A DNA stretch of 64,000 bases from Lachnospiraceae bacterium (GTDB lineage: Bacteria > Bacillota > Clostridia > Lachnospirales > Lachnospiraceae). Position 1 is the first letter of the stretch. Each line of letters opens with the position of its first letter. The stretch spans positions 1-64,000 of the forward strand of contig JAETRI010000002.1 of the NCBI GenBank assembly GCA_021770245.1, written 5' to 3'. Positions 51,851-59,832 of this stretch are shown piece by piece. The notes under the pieces were generated by a model that saw only the letters and a list, made by a program, of their open reading frames with translations, did no database searches and was not told where the DNA came from. The position numbers and the translations under genes were made by a program.

Positions 51851-52088
51851 CCTATGGGCGGTTGCAAAATCCGTAAAGGTGAAGGCTTGGCCCCACATTT
51901 TGAATGTTCACTTTGGTGCGGCAGTTCGGCGCCGAATCAGGATAGGATGGAGGTATAGGTTGAACAATAAGCCCGATGGCTTATTGTTTCACAGGCGAAC
52001 CATGTTCGCCCGGCTATTTGCGCCGGAGCGTCGCAAACAGCTTTGATGGCATGACCCGTTGCGTAGACGCTCCGGAATGGAGGATTTT
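51851..52088 (+). repeat. Structured palindromic leader, second copy of the hisD type
   Basis: GGATGGAGGTATAGG precedes TTG 51960, which opens a 28-codon ORF (MNNKPDGLLFHRR at its start) ending at 52046. Its first stem is imperfect (arm TTGAACAATAAGCC). The hairpin 52013-52041 has loop CCGGAGCGTC, exactly complementary (10 bp) to 52066-52075, adjacent to the ribosome binding site ATGGAGG. The order of elements is as at 39369-39537. Confidence 0.8.
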
Positions 52089-53720
52089 ATGGAATTCGCG
52101 GTACAAATTTTTTCTGCCCTGGGCGGAATGCGTGGGAATGTGTTTGAAAAGCTCCGGGCTATGGCGGCGGCCGGTATCACCGAGGTGGAGCCCTGTGTGT
52201 CTGCGAACCCGATTCCGGGGGCGGAGGAGATCGTATGGACTCTGGACTGGATGACGGAGCATGCGGAAGAGATCAAGGCCTGCGGGGTTTGGATACCCTC
52301 TGCCCATGTGTTCGGAGAGGTGGCGGGCCAGGCGGAACGCCTGAAAGCGGCCGCACGGGCTGTCGGGCTGAAGGCCTATGTGGTGAAAACGCCGACGGAC
52401 ATCAATGCGCTCTCTCTTCAGCAGGCGTCTTTGACATACAGGAAGCTGGCCGGCGATCTGGAGGAGGAGGGAGTGGAGCTCTGGCTTCATAACGAGGCGG
52501 GCGACATCGCCACGAAGGTACAGGGCAAGAGCGCTTATGAACGCTTATTGGATTTATGCGGAGGAAAGGTATCTGCCCAGGTGGATGTGGGCTGGGTGCT
52601 TTATGCCGGGGAGGATCCTCTAACCCTGCTGGAGCGCAATGCGGACCGGGTCCGCGCCGTGCACTATAAGGATTTTGCCGCCGGAAGTAAGGAGGCCGTG
52701 GACGTTGCGCTCGGAACCGGCGCCCTAGACGTAAAGGGATGCTTCCGCTTTGCCAGGAGCAGGAACCTTCCCCAGTATGTGGATCAGGAGCATTTCGGTA
52801 TGGACGTGCCGGGAGAGCTGGCGGCCGCCGTACGGAAACTGAACGACTGCTCCGACGATCGGGAAAACACGGTGAGCTATCTGAACACCTATGATATCGA
52901 AACCGGCGGGATCCGGGTGCTGGCCCGGTTTGAAAAGGTGATAGAAGCGCCTAACTGGCTGAAGAAGAGCGATACCATCCTTTTCAATGCCGGGGGCCGG
53001 ATGTATGCCTATGATCTGGCATCCGGAACGGAAACCCTGCTGGATACCGGAGACTGTGACCAATGCAATAACGACCATGTGGTTTCCCCGGATGGGGAAG
53101 AGATCGCCGTGAGCCATATGACCTTTGACGATACGGGTTTTTCTTCCCGGGTTTATGTCGTGCCTCTGGCCGGCGGGACTCCCAGGCTGGTAACGCCTAA
53201 CTCTCCCAGCTTCCTTCACGGCTGGTCCCCGGACGGGGTAGAGATGGCTTACTGCGCTTTTCGAAACGTGAACGGGGTGCATACGGTGAACGTGTATACC
53301 ATTCCGGCAGCGGGAGGGGAGGAACGCTGTTTGACAGACGGGGATTTTAACGACGGCCCGGAATACTCGCCGGATGGGGAATGGATCTGGTACAACTCCA
53401 CGAAATCCGGCCTGATGCAGATCTGGAAAATGCGCCGGGACGGCTCCGGACAGACGCAGGTTACCCGAAATACCAGAAACAACTGGTTTGCCCACGTATC
53501 CCCCGACGGAAAAAAGGTGGCGTATCTGTCCTATGCGAAACGGCAGCTGGAGCCCTCCGAGCATTTGCCCAACATGCCCGTGGAGCTGTGGCTCATGAAT
53601 GCGGACGGTTCGGATCAGCACCGGATCCTGTCCCTCTTCGGCGGGCAAGGGAGCATGAACGTGAACTCCTGGGCAGGAGACAGCCGGCGGTTTGCCTTTG
53701 TCAGCTATGAAACGGTGTGA
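52089..53720 (+). CDS. Fusion of a xylose-isomerase-like TIM barrel and a TolB-like beta-propeller
   Basis: 543 residues from ATG 52089, behind ATGGAGG from the leader. The first ~250 residues match sugar-phosphate isomerase/epimerases of the AP-endonuclease-2 fold: FAVQIFSALGGMRGNVFEKL, ITEVEPCVSANPIPGAEE, and metal-ligand motifs LWLHNEAGDIAT, SAQVDVGWVLYAG and VHYKDFAAG. The remainder is a WD40/PD40-like propeller with VVSPDGEEIAVSHMTFDD, GWSPDGVEMAYC, EYSPDGEWIWYNS and HVSPDGKKVAYLSYA blades. No signal peptide, so cytoplasmic. Probably acts on a keto-sugar or uronate derivative; the fusion is unusual. Confidence 0.78.
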   Translation: MEFAVQIFSALGGMRGNVFEKLRAMAAAGITEVEPCVSANPIPGAEEIVWTLDWMTEHAEEIKACGVWIPSAHVFGEVAGQAERLKAAARAVGLKAYVVKTPTDINALSLQQASLTYRKLAGDLEEEGVELWLHNEAGDIATKVQGKSAYERLLDLCGGKVSAQVDVGWVLYAGEDPLTLLERNADRVRAVHYKDFAAGSKEAVDVALGTGALDVKGCFRFARSRNLPQYVDQEHFGMDVPGELAAAVRKLNDCSDDRENTVSYLNTYDIETGGIRVLARFEKVIEAPNWLKKSDTILFNAGGRMYAYDLASGTETLLDTGDCDQCNNDHVVSPDGEEIAVSHMTFDDTGFSSRVYVVPLAGGTPRLVTPNSPSFLHGWSPDGVEMAYCAFRNVNGVHTVNVYTIPAAGGEERCLTDGDFNDGPEYSPDGEWIWYNSTKSGLMQIWKMRRDGSGQTQVTRNTRNNWFAHVSPDGKKVAYLSYAKRQLEPSEHLPNMPVELWLMNADGSDQHRILSLFGGQGSMNVNSWAGDSRRFAFVSYETV

Positions 53721-53968
53721 AATCTTTAGATTTTATGTTCCGGTTTTGAATGCTTTAAAGCGGTTAACATGAAATCTTCGATTTCACGATCTTGATTTGA
53801 ATGCCCGCCAGGGCGGGGCAGATGGGAGTTAACGGAGAAATAGTAGGAATGTCCGTCCAGACGGGCAGATAAGATATGGATTGGGGTTTTCGTATGATAT
53901 TTTGATGCGGATATGTGCCATTGCGTACGTGGCGTGAGCAGGGAAAGAGATAGGAAGGAGTATAGAAG
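53721..53968 (+). repeat. Palindromic modules downstream of the fusion gene
   Basis: GCGGTTAAC precedes ATG 53769, opening the 8-codon mini-ORF MKSSISRS within hairpin 53771-53785, as at 12226 and 21233. Then comes the TGCCCGCC-arm hairpin with one extra G (53801-53819), GATGGGAGTTAAC, and a decayed third hairpin (53851-53867). Unlike the other cases about 100 bases of non-repeat sequence follow before the next gene. Confidence 0.7.
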
Positions 53969-55147
53969 ATGAGCGAACTTAGAAAGGTAAAAACGGCTGT
54001 TGTGGGCTGCGGAATGATCAGCAATATTTATATCCGCAATCTGAAAAATCTGTTCAGCATTATCGACCTTGCAGCCATATGTGATATCAACCGGACGGCG
54101 GCGGAAGAGAAAGCAAAAATCTACGGAATCGACAGGATCATGTCCGTCGATGAGGTGGCCGAGTCCGCCGAGATCGAGTTGGTGGTTAACCTGACAGGGC
54201 CGGCAGCGCATTACGATGTGATTAAAAGGATGCTGCTTGCAGGAAAGCATGTATTTACGGAAAAAATGATGACTACAGATCTGGAAAAGGGAAGAGAATT
54301 GGTGGCCCTGGCGGAGGAAAAGGGGCTGTATTTGGGCGTGGCGCCTGACACGATTCTCGGAGCAGGGCTTCAGACGGCCAGAAAGGTGATGGACGCAGGG
54401 ATGATCGGAGAGGTGACTTCCTGTGTGGTCAGCATCAACAGGAACCAGTCGATGAATTCGGAAATGTTCCGCTTCCTGAGAAGCGAAGGGGGCAGTCTGC
54501 CTTACGACGTGGGGATCTATTATGTCGCGGCTCTGTTAAGCCTTCTGGGGCCGGTGGAATCCATCTGCGCCTTTGGGGAACAGGCTCCGGTACATAAGCA
54601 TCAGCTCCTCTTCCAGGAGGAGACGCAGGATTCCTGGCAGATTCCTGGTTATAATTTGATGACGGGTACGTTGAAATTCCGAAACGGGGTACTCTGCAGC
54701 GTCCATTTCAACGGAAATACCATAAGCAGTGAACAGAGTATGATCATTCTTTTCGGGACGGAAGGAATCCTGAAGGTGGGGGATCCCAACCAGTTTAACG
54801 GCTTTGTGAAGCTGATCAAGCCGGAAGGAGGGGAATGTCTGATTCCCCACAGCCATGGGTATAACGGGGCATCGGTGCTGCCGGAACCCTCACCCTTTGA
54901 CGGATACGGTCACAGAGGCGTGGGTGCCGCCGAAATGGCTTGGGCGATCCGGAAAGGACGAAAGAACCGCTGCAGCAAGGAGTACGGGCTCCACTGCATG
55001 GAAATCCTCTGTGGTATGGAGTCCTCCGCGGATACCGGAAAGGTATATCGGGTGCAGTCAGATTTTGAAATAAAGCCTTTGAGATCCGGCTACTATTCGA
55101 CCATGGAAGGAAGCAGAGGAGACGCGGAATTATCCCTTGTGGAGTGA
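53969..55147 (+). CDS. Gfo/Idh/MocA-family oxidoreductase
   Basis: 392 residues. N-terminal NAD(P) site AVVGCGMISNIYIRNLKNLF, ICDINRTAAEEKAKIYGI, GKHVFTEKMMTTDLEKGREL containing the E-K-P-like catalytic lysine region (E-K-M), and the substrate domain with EGGSLPYDVGIYYVAALLSLLG and the D-x-G-x-Y/H type motif. Ribosome binding site GGAAGGAG is 11 bases upstream. It oxidises or reduces a cyclic polyol, sugar or sugar derivative. With the TIM-barrel fusion gene before it, it probably belongs to a sugar catabolic unit. Confidence 0.85.
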   Translation: MSELRKVKTAVVGCGMISNIYIRNLKNLFSIIDLAAICDINRTAAEEKAKIYGIDRIMSVDEVAESAEIELVVNLTGPAAHYDVIKRMLLAGKHVFTEKMMTTDLEKGRELVALAEEKGLYLGVAPDTILGAGLQTARKVMDAGMIGEVTSCVVSINRNQSMNSEMFRFLRSEGGSLPYDVGIYYVAALLSLLGPVESICAFGEQAPVHKHQLLFQEETQDSWQIPGYNLMTGTLKFRNGVLCSVHFNGNTISSEQSMIILFGTEGILKVGDPNQFNGFVKLIKPEGGECLIPHSHGYNGASVLPEPSPFDGYGHRGVGAAEMAWAIRKGRKNRCSKEYGLHCMEILCGMESSADTGKVYRVQSDFEIKPLRSGYYSTMEGSRGDAELSLVE

Positions 55148-55297
55148 GAATTCAACCGACATCGGAATGATATGATGCCTGATAGGGAGCGGGGAGGGGC
55201 GGCGTGCCGTTGGAACAGCAAGGAACGATTTCGTTTCCCTCCGCCTGGCCTATGATTCCCTCCATCCCCGTCAGCGCTCAGGGCCCGTCCTCCACGA

Positions 55298-56032
55298 TCA
55301 TTCCGGACTTTCCGATTTATACTCTACATTAAAGTGATGATGCATTGCGATGGAAAATGCGTCGAAGTCATGCATTTTTAATGCGGATACAATGCGGCGG
55401 TGTTTGTTGACAGTGCTTTCCATATATTTGGAACGGATCGCCTTTTTGTGGGATCGGTCACAGTACCAGATCGCATTGATGATCGAGCATAGAACCGTAT
55501 TATTGGTATTCTGATACAGGATATTGTGAAAACAGGCATCCGCCTGATAAAAATCAGGGCCGAAAGTAAACTCATTCGCCGAACCGAGTTTTTCTCTGCA
55601 GATTTTATCCATGATATTTACCTGTGATTCAAGCTGGTCAATATTCGCTTCTTTCAGAGAATCAAACGATTCGCGTAAAAAGCCCAACTCTAATATACGT
55701 CGTACCGCTAAAGTCTGTTCCAGAAAAGATTCGCTGTCGCTCGTAAGATTGTAAAACAGGGTTTGAAACAGAAAATCAGGATTAAATTCCTGTATTACGA
55801 TCCCGACACCGGGTTTGGAAGAAACGATCCCGGCGATCTCAAGAGCCTTGATCGCTTCCCGTAGGACATTTCTGCTGACGCCCAGAGTTGCGCACATTTC
55901 TATCTCCGTAGGCAGCTTATCCCCCGGGGAAAGCCGCTGCTGCAAAATATAATCCCGGATCTCATCGTAAACCTGCATATAAAGCTTGCGGCTCTTTAAA
56001 TTTCTCATTCCTATGGTTTGTTTATAAGACAT
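55298..56032 (-). CDS. GntR-family (FadR/FCD) repressor
   Basis: 244 residues from ATG 56032 (minus strand) behind GAGGGG. The winged helix is KLYMQVYDEIRDYILQQRLS, PGDKLPTEIEMCATLGVSRN and VLREAIKALEIAGIVSSKPG; the C-terminal FCD domain has the metal-type His residues in ADACFHNILYQN and AMHHHFNVEY. It is divergently placed from an ABC importer operon. Three TTTGTAGTACAAA-like sites between them (56137, 56319, 56396) fit the TNGTNNNACNA consensus of this subfamily. Probably repressor of the sialate-like operon and of itself. Confidence 0.88.
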   Translation of the reverse strand: MSYKQTIGMRNLKSRKLYMQVYDEIRDYILQQRLSPGDKLPTEIEMCATLGVSRNVLREAIKALEIAGIVSSKPGVGIVIQEFNPDFLFQTLFYNLTSDSESFLEQTLAVRRILELGFLRESFDSLKEANIDQLESQVNIMDKICREKLGSANEFTFGPDFYQADACFHNILYQNTNNTVLCSIINAIWYCDRSHKKAIRSKYMESTVNKHRRIVSALKMHDFDAFSIAMHHHFNVEYKSESPE

Positions 56033-56522
56033 AATATCCCCTCTTCTGCCGCCGATGGGCGGCCTGCAAAACAGGCTGTTTCCGGCCGGCCTTTTTATAA
56101 ATGGAAATGATCTGCGAGTATGACTATGAAGCAAATTTTGTAGTACATATTAATTATAACTTTTCGAAAGAGTAAAAGCAAGGATATAAAGTATTTGTTT
56201 GGAAATTCTTCCTTATATTTTGCCGAAAATCCTTGAAAATCGGCAAAATTTACAAGGATTCTATTGAGTTATTGTCTGATTTGACGGTTGACTGTAGAAA
56301 AATGAGATGATATAGTAGTTTGTAGTACAAATGGGACACAGAGCCCGGATGGGCGAACGTAAATTTGGGGGAAGGGAGAAGATATGATATCACAATTTGT
56401 AGTATGAAGTATGAATAACGGAGATTTGGAACATGAGGATAGGAAAACATCTTATGCGGCATTCTGTAATTGTATAGGGCTGTATAAAAACAAACACATA
56501 GGAAAAAGGAGGAATTTCAATT
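56033..56522. promoter_or_regulatory. Divergent control region: two promoters and three GntR-type operators
   Basis: Minus-strand promoter for the regulator: TTGCTT (56176-56181 complement), 17 bases, TATAAT (56153-56158 complement). Plus-strand promoter for the operon: TTGACT 56288-56293, 17 bases, TATAGT 56311-56316. Operators: O1 56137-56149 (TTTGTAGTACATA), O2 56319-56331 (TTTGTAGTACAAA, perfect around a central G), O3 56396-56408 (TTTGTAGTATGAA, weak). O1 and O2 each sit at the start point of their promoter, as expected for repression. O3 is in the 5' leader. Confidence 0.8.
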
Positions 56523-57953
56523 ATGAAACGTATGATCTTACTCGTCATGACGGCAGTGCTGGCAATGATGATGCTCACTGCCTGCGGGAATGCTTCGTCG
56601 CCCGACGCTTCCCAGGCCTCGTCCGAGGACGCTTCCCAACCACCGTCCGAGGACAATGATAAGGAAACGTCCGAAGCCGATCCCGGGACGGCCTCATCCG
56701 GGGAAACGGTGGTCTTTGAGGTTTGGAGCGAGTATCCCGGCGATACGGCTATTCTGGAACGGATGGTTGATAAATTCAACGACGCATATCAGGGAAAGGG
56801 ATATGAGGCGAAGCTAAACCTATATACGGGAGCGGAACGGTCAACCCTGGTCGCTGCCGCTGTGGAAACCGATACGCTGCCCGCATTGATGTTCACCGGC
56901 TGGTTCACATCCACGGATTATATCCATCAGGGACTGGTCGCGGATGTTTCCGATATTGTGGAACCGGTTCGGGACGATCTGTATCCGTTCGCCTTTGAGG
57001 AGACGCAGATCAACGGGAAATCATATATGCTGCCATTATACCAGGCATATTTTGGACTGATGTATAATGCGGATATTTTCAAAGAGGCCGGTCTGGGGGA
57101 ATATGTTCCCGAGGAAAAGGACGGTGTTACGGAATGGACGTTGGACGCGTACGAAGAGGAGATTCTGCCAAAGCTTGCGGAATACTTCGAAGGGACCGAA
57201 AAATATCCGATGTCTGTTTTTGCGGCCGATAACCAGGCGGATACATGGACGTTGAACTGGCTGACAATGCTCGGCGGCAGGATGTGGGACGACGGATATA
57301 GTGTGGCGGGAGAAGATGCCAACACGGTAGCGGCCTTGGAAAAGCTTGTGGACTGGAGCAGGAAGGGCTATACGAATTCCAATGTGGTAACTAAAAGCGG
57401 CACCGAGGTGAACGGTGAATTTGAAAACCAGATGTCTGCGGTTACGTTCTGCCAGTACACCACATATACCAGCGACATGGATAAGATGGAGAAGGGGGAG
57501 ATCCAGCCTTTTGACCTGCGGTTCGGAACGATTCCGCAGAAAGCGGACGGAAAAGATTCTTCGGTGATGGCATCCTATGTCTGCGGAGCCCTTCTTATGA
57601 ACAACGGCAAAGAGGACCAGATGGAGGGCGGCAGGGAATTCTTAAGATGGCTGCTGGAAGAGAAAGAATCCCTGAATGAATATAGCGCCTATTCCCAGCC
57701 TGTATTTACCTCTGTGGAACAGGCCACGTCGGCAGATCATCCCATGTATGCCGCTCTGAAGGAGATAGAACCCGCGTTGTGGTCGTTTACCGGCAATGTT
57801 CCCGGATACGTCTCAACCAGAGGGCTGCTGTTTCCCGAGCTGCAGGCGGCATTCTCCGGGGAAAAGACGGCTGCGGAGGCCCTGATGGATTATCAGACGG
57901 GAGCGAACGAAGTCATCCGGGAATACAGGGAGAATTCCCTTGTATTGAACTGA
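56523..57953 (+). CDS. ABC sugar transporter substrate-binding lipoprotein
   Basis: 476 residues with a lipoprotein signal (MKRMILLVMTAVLAMMML then TAC, Cys21) and a Ser/Asp/Glu-rich tether of ~35 residues. The binding domain is of the carbohydrate (family 1) type: VVFEVWSEYPGDTAILERMV, GKSYMLPLYQAYFGLMYNAD, EAWTLNWLTMLGG-like region, and QMSAVTFCQYTTYTS. It delivers the ligand to the two permeases downstream. From the NanA-like gene in the operon, N-acetylneuraminate is a plausible ligand. AGGAGG precedes the ATG. Confidence 0.86.
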   Translation: MKRMILLVMTAVLAMMMLTACGNASSPDASQASSEDASQPPSEDNDKETSEADPGTASSGETVVFEVWSEYPGDTAILERMVDKFNDAYQGKGYEAKLNLYTGAERSTLVAAAVETDTLPALMFTGWFTSTDYIHQGLVADVSDIVEPVRDDLYPFAFEETQINGKSYMLPLYQAYFGLMYNADIFKEAGLGEYVPEEKDGVTEWTLDAYEEEILPKLAEYFEGTEKYPMSVFAADNQADTWTLNWLTMLGGRMWDDGYSVAGEDANTVAALEKLVDWSRKGYTNSNVVTKSGTEVNGEFENQMSAVTFCQYTTYTSDMDKMEKGEIQPFDLRFGTIPQKADGKDSSVMASYVCGALLMNNGKEDQMEGGREFLRWLLEEKESLNEYSAYSQPVFTSVEQATSADHPMYAALKEIEPALWSFTGNVPGYVSTRGLLFPELQAAFSGEKTAAEALMDYQTGANEVIREYRENSLVLN

Positions 57954-57992
57954 GAAATATAGGATAGCCTTCCTCTCGTGGAAATGTATGAA

Positions 57993-58033
57993 AAGCGGGG
58001 ATGGATCCGGAATGGACGGATCCGTCTCCGCTT
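57993..58033 (+). other. Nested hairpin at the start of the permease region
   Basis: Stems AAGCGG (57993-57998 with 58028-58033) and GGATCCG (58003-58009 with 58017-58023) are nested. This lies inside the N-terminal extension of the permease frame, so it probably marks leader RNA and argues for the later start codon. Confidence 0.5.
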
Positions 58034-58046
58034 CGGAAAGGGATGG

Positions 58047-58922
58047 GTGGAGTATGTGAAGAAATTGAAAAGCAGCCTGCAGGCATATCTGTTTATAGGT
58101 CCCTTTGTGATCCTTTCGGCCGTATTTATGGTGTGGCCGATCCTCAACGGGTTTATTACGAGCTTGTATAATACGAAATGGGCCGCCAGTATTTTTGTCG
58201 GTCTGGAAAACTACAGAAAGGTTTTTTCGGATAACCTGTACCTTCTTTCCATCAAAAACAGCCTGCTTCTGGTCGCGATTGTGGTTCCTCTGATCATTCT
58301 GCTTGGCATATGGATCAGCGGAAGCATTTTCGACAAGGCACGGTTTTATGTTTCTTCCGTACGGGTGTGCCTCTATGTCCCCGTGATTGCTTCCATGGTC
58401 GTGATGTCCCTTATCTGGCGGTTTTTACTGGATTCACAGTCGGGCCTTGTAAAATATTTTAGCATGAAAACGGGTATGGGAGCGGTGGACCTGCTGTCGG
58501 ATAAAACATGGGCGATGGCCCTGGTGGTCCTCATCATGCTGACTATGAGTATCGGACAGGCCGTGCTTCTGTATGTGGCCGATATGCTGGCCATCCCGGG
58601 AGAACTGCTGGAAGCCTGCCGGATCGATGGCGGAACGAGATGGGACCTGTTTCGCAGGATCCTGATTCCGCTGACGCTGCCCACCACAATTTTTATTTTT
58701 ATTACGCAGACCTCGGAAGCGCTAAAGGTTTTTGTCGTTATCCAGCTGGTCACAAAGGGAGGCCCTAATCACTCGACCACCACCATGATGTATCTGCTCT
58801 ATGAGGAAGCGTTTGAAAAATCCAACAACGGCATGGCATGTGCCCTGGGAGTCGTAATGTTTCTGATCTCCCTGATACTGGTAACACTGCGCTTCGTGGC
58901 GGAGCGGAGAATGGAGGAATAA
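58047..58922 (+). CDS. ABC sugar transporter permease 1 (MalF/UgpA type)
   Basis: About 291 residues from GTG 58047 (AAGGG upstream); GTG 58056 or GTG 57978 are alternatives. Six membrane segments, the first at YLFIGPFVILSAVFMVWPIL. The EAA loop is LLEACRIDGGTRWDLFRRIL, followed by IPLTLPTTIFIFI. It forms the membrane channel with the second permease. An ATPase is absent here; such operons usually use a shared MsmK-type ATPase encoded elsewhere. Confidence 0.85.
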   Translation: MEYVKKLKSSLQAYLFIGPFVILSAVFMVWPILNGFITSLYNTKWAASIFVGLENYRKVFSDNLYLLSIKNSLLLVAIVVPLIILLGIWISGSIFDKARFYVSSVRVCLYVPVIASMVVMSLIWRFLLDSQSGLVKYFSMKTGMGAVDLLSDKTWAMALVVLIMLTMSIGQAVLLYVADMLAIPGELLEACRIDGGTRWDLFRRILIPLTLPTTIFIFITQTSEALKVFVVIQLVTKGGPNHSTTTMMYLLYEEAFEKSNNGMACALGVVMFLISLILVTLRFVAERRMEE

Positions 58923-58930
58923 GATTTGAG

Positions 58931-58948
58931 TGCGCGCTTTAGCGCGCA
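58931..58948 (+). repeat. Palindromic module before the second permease
   Basis: Hairpin with arm TGCGCGC and loop TTTA, followed by GATGGGGATACGA, which supplies the ribosome binding site of ATG 58962, in the same layout as the TGCCCGCC module before 21297 and 12372. Confidence 0.6.
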
Positions 58949-58961
58949 GATGGGGATACGA

Positions 58962-59819
58962 ATGAAAAAGACCAATTTTTTTAGGAAGCTGCGGCGGGCC
59001 TCTGCCTTCGATGTGTTTTCCAATATTTTAATCATTATCCTGTGTGTGATATCGGTTTTCCCAATCTATTGGATGTGCGTCAGTTCTGTCAAATATTCCA
59101 GTGATGTGGTAAAGATTCCTCCGGATTGGATTCCGACCAGAATCACCCTTCGCAACTATGCGGATATGTTCCGGAATAATCCCATGCTGACCTGGATCGT
59201 TAACAGTGTTGCGGTTACGGCCTTGACCATTGCAGGAGTGGCAGTGGTATCATCGGCAGCAGGTTTCGCACTATCCAAACTGGATTTTTACGGAAAAAAG
59301 CTGGTGAATGCGTTTGTCCTGTCCGCACTGTTGATTCCTATGGAAATCTATATCATTCCGTTATATAAGCAGATCGTTGAGCTTGGATGGAAAGGGTCTT
59401 ATTGGGCTTATGTTTTACCTAATATTGCGATGCCCTTCGGCGTATATCTGATCCGCAACGTTTATGATTCCATCCCGAATGAGATCATGGAAGCGGCCGG
59501 CGTGGACGGATGCAGTAAGATCCGTTTTTTCTTCAGCTTTGGGATTCCGCTGTCCCGGTCCGGCATTGCGGCATTGGCGATTCTGACAGGGGTTCGGACA
59601 TGGAATAATTATATCTGGCAGTTGCTGGCGGCATCTAACAGTCCAAACTCTTATACGCTTCCGGTGGGAATCGCGAAGCTGTTTACCGACCCTTTGAATT
59701 TGGATTATGGAGTCAGATTTGCTGCCGCTACGGTCTCCGCACTGCCGCTGTTTCTCGTTTTTTTTGCCTTCCAGAGATTCTTTACGGAGGGCGTTTCGGC
59801 AGGAGCCGTAAAAGGGTGA
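58962..59819 (+). CDS. ABC sugar transporter permease 2 (MalG/UgpE type)
   Basis: 285 residues from ATG 58962; the in-frame ATG/TTG-like codons before it are in the palindrome. Six membrane segments, first ILIIILCVISVFPIYWMCVS. EAA loop: NEIMEAAGVDGCSKIRFFFS with IPLSRSGIAALAIL. Partner of the first permease. The stop is followed 13 bases later by the GDSL hydrolase. Confidence 0.86.
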   Translation: MKKTNFFRKLRRASAFDVFSNILIIILCVISVFPIYWMCVSSVKYSSDVVKIPPDWIPTRITLRNYADMFRNNPMLTWIVNSVAVTALTIAGVAVVSSAAGFALSKLDFYGKKLVNAFVLSALLIPMEIYIIPLYKQIVELGWKGSYWAYVLPNIAMPFGVYLIRNVYDSIPNEIMEAAGVDGCSKIRFFFSFGIPLSRSGIAALAILTGVRTWNNYIWQLLAASNSPNSYTLPVGIAKLFTDPLNLDYGVRFAAATVSALPLFLVFFAFQRFFTEGVSAGAVKG

Positions 59820-59832
59820 ATAGGGGGCGTGT

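Noticed and set aside
55148-55297. Small gene or terminator between the Gfo/Idh gene and the GntR gene
   Set aside because: No start with a ribosome binding site and only a weak short inverted repeat near 55223; nothing supportable.
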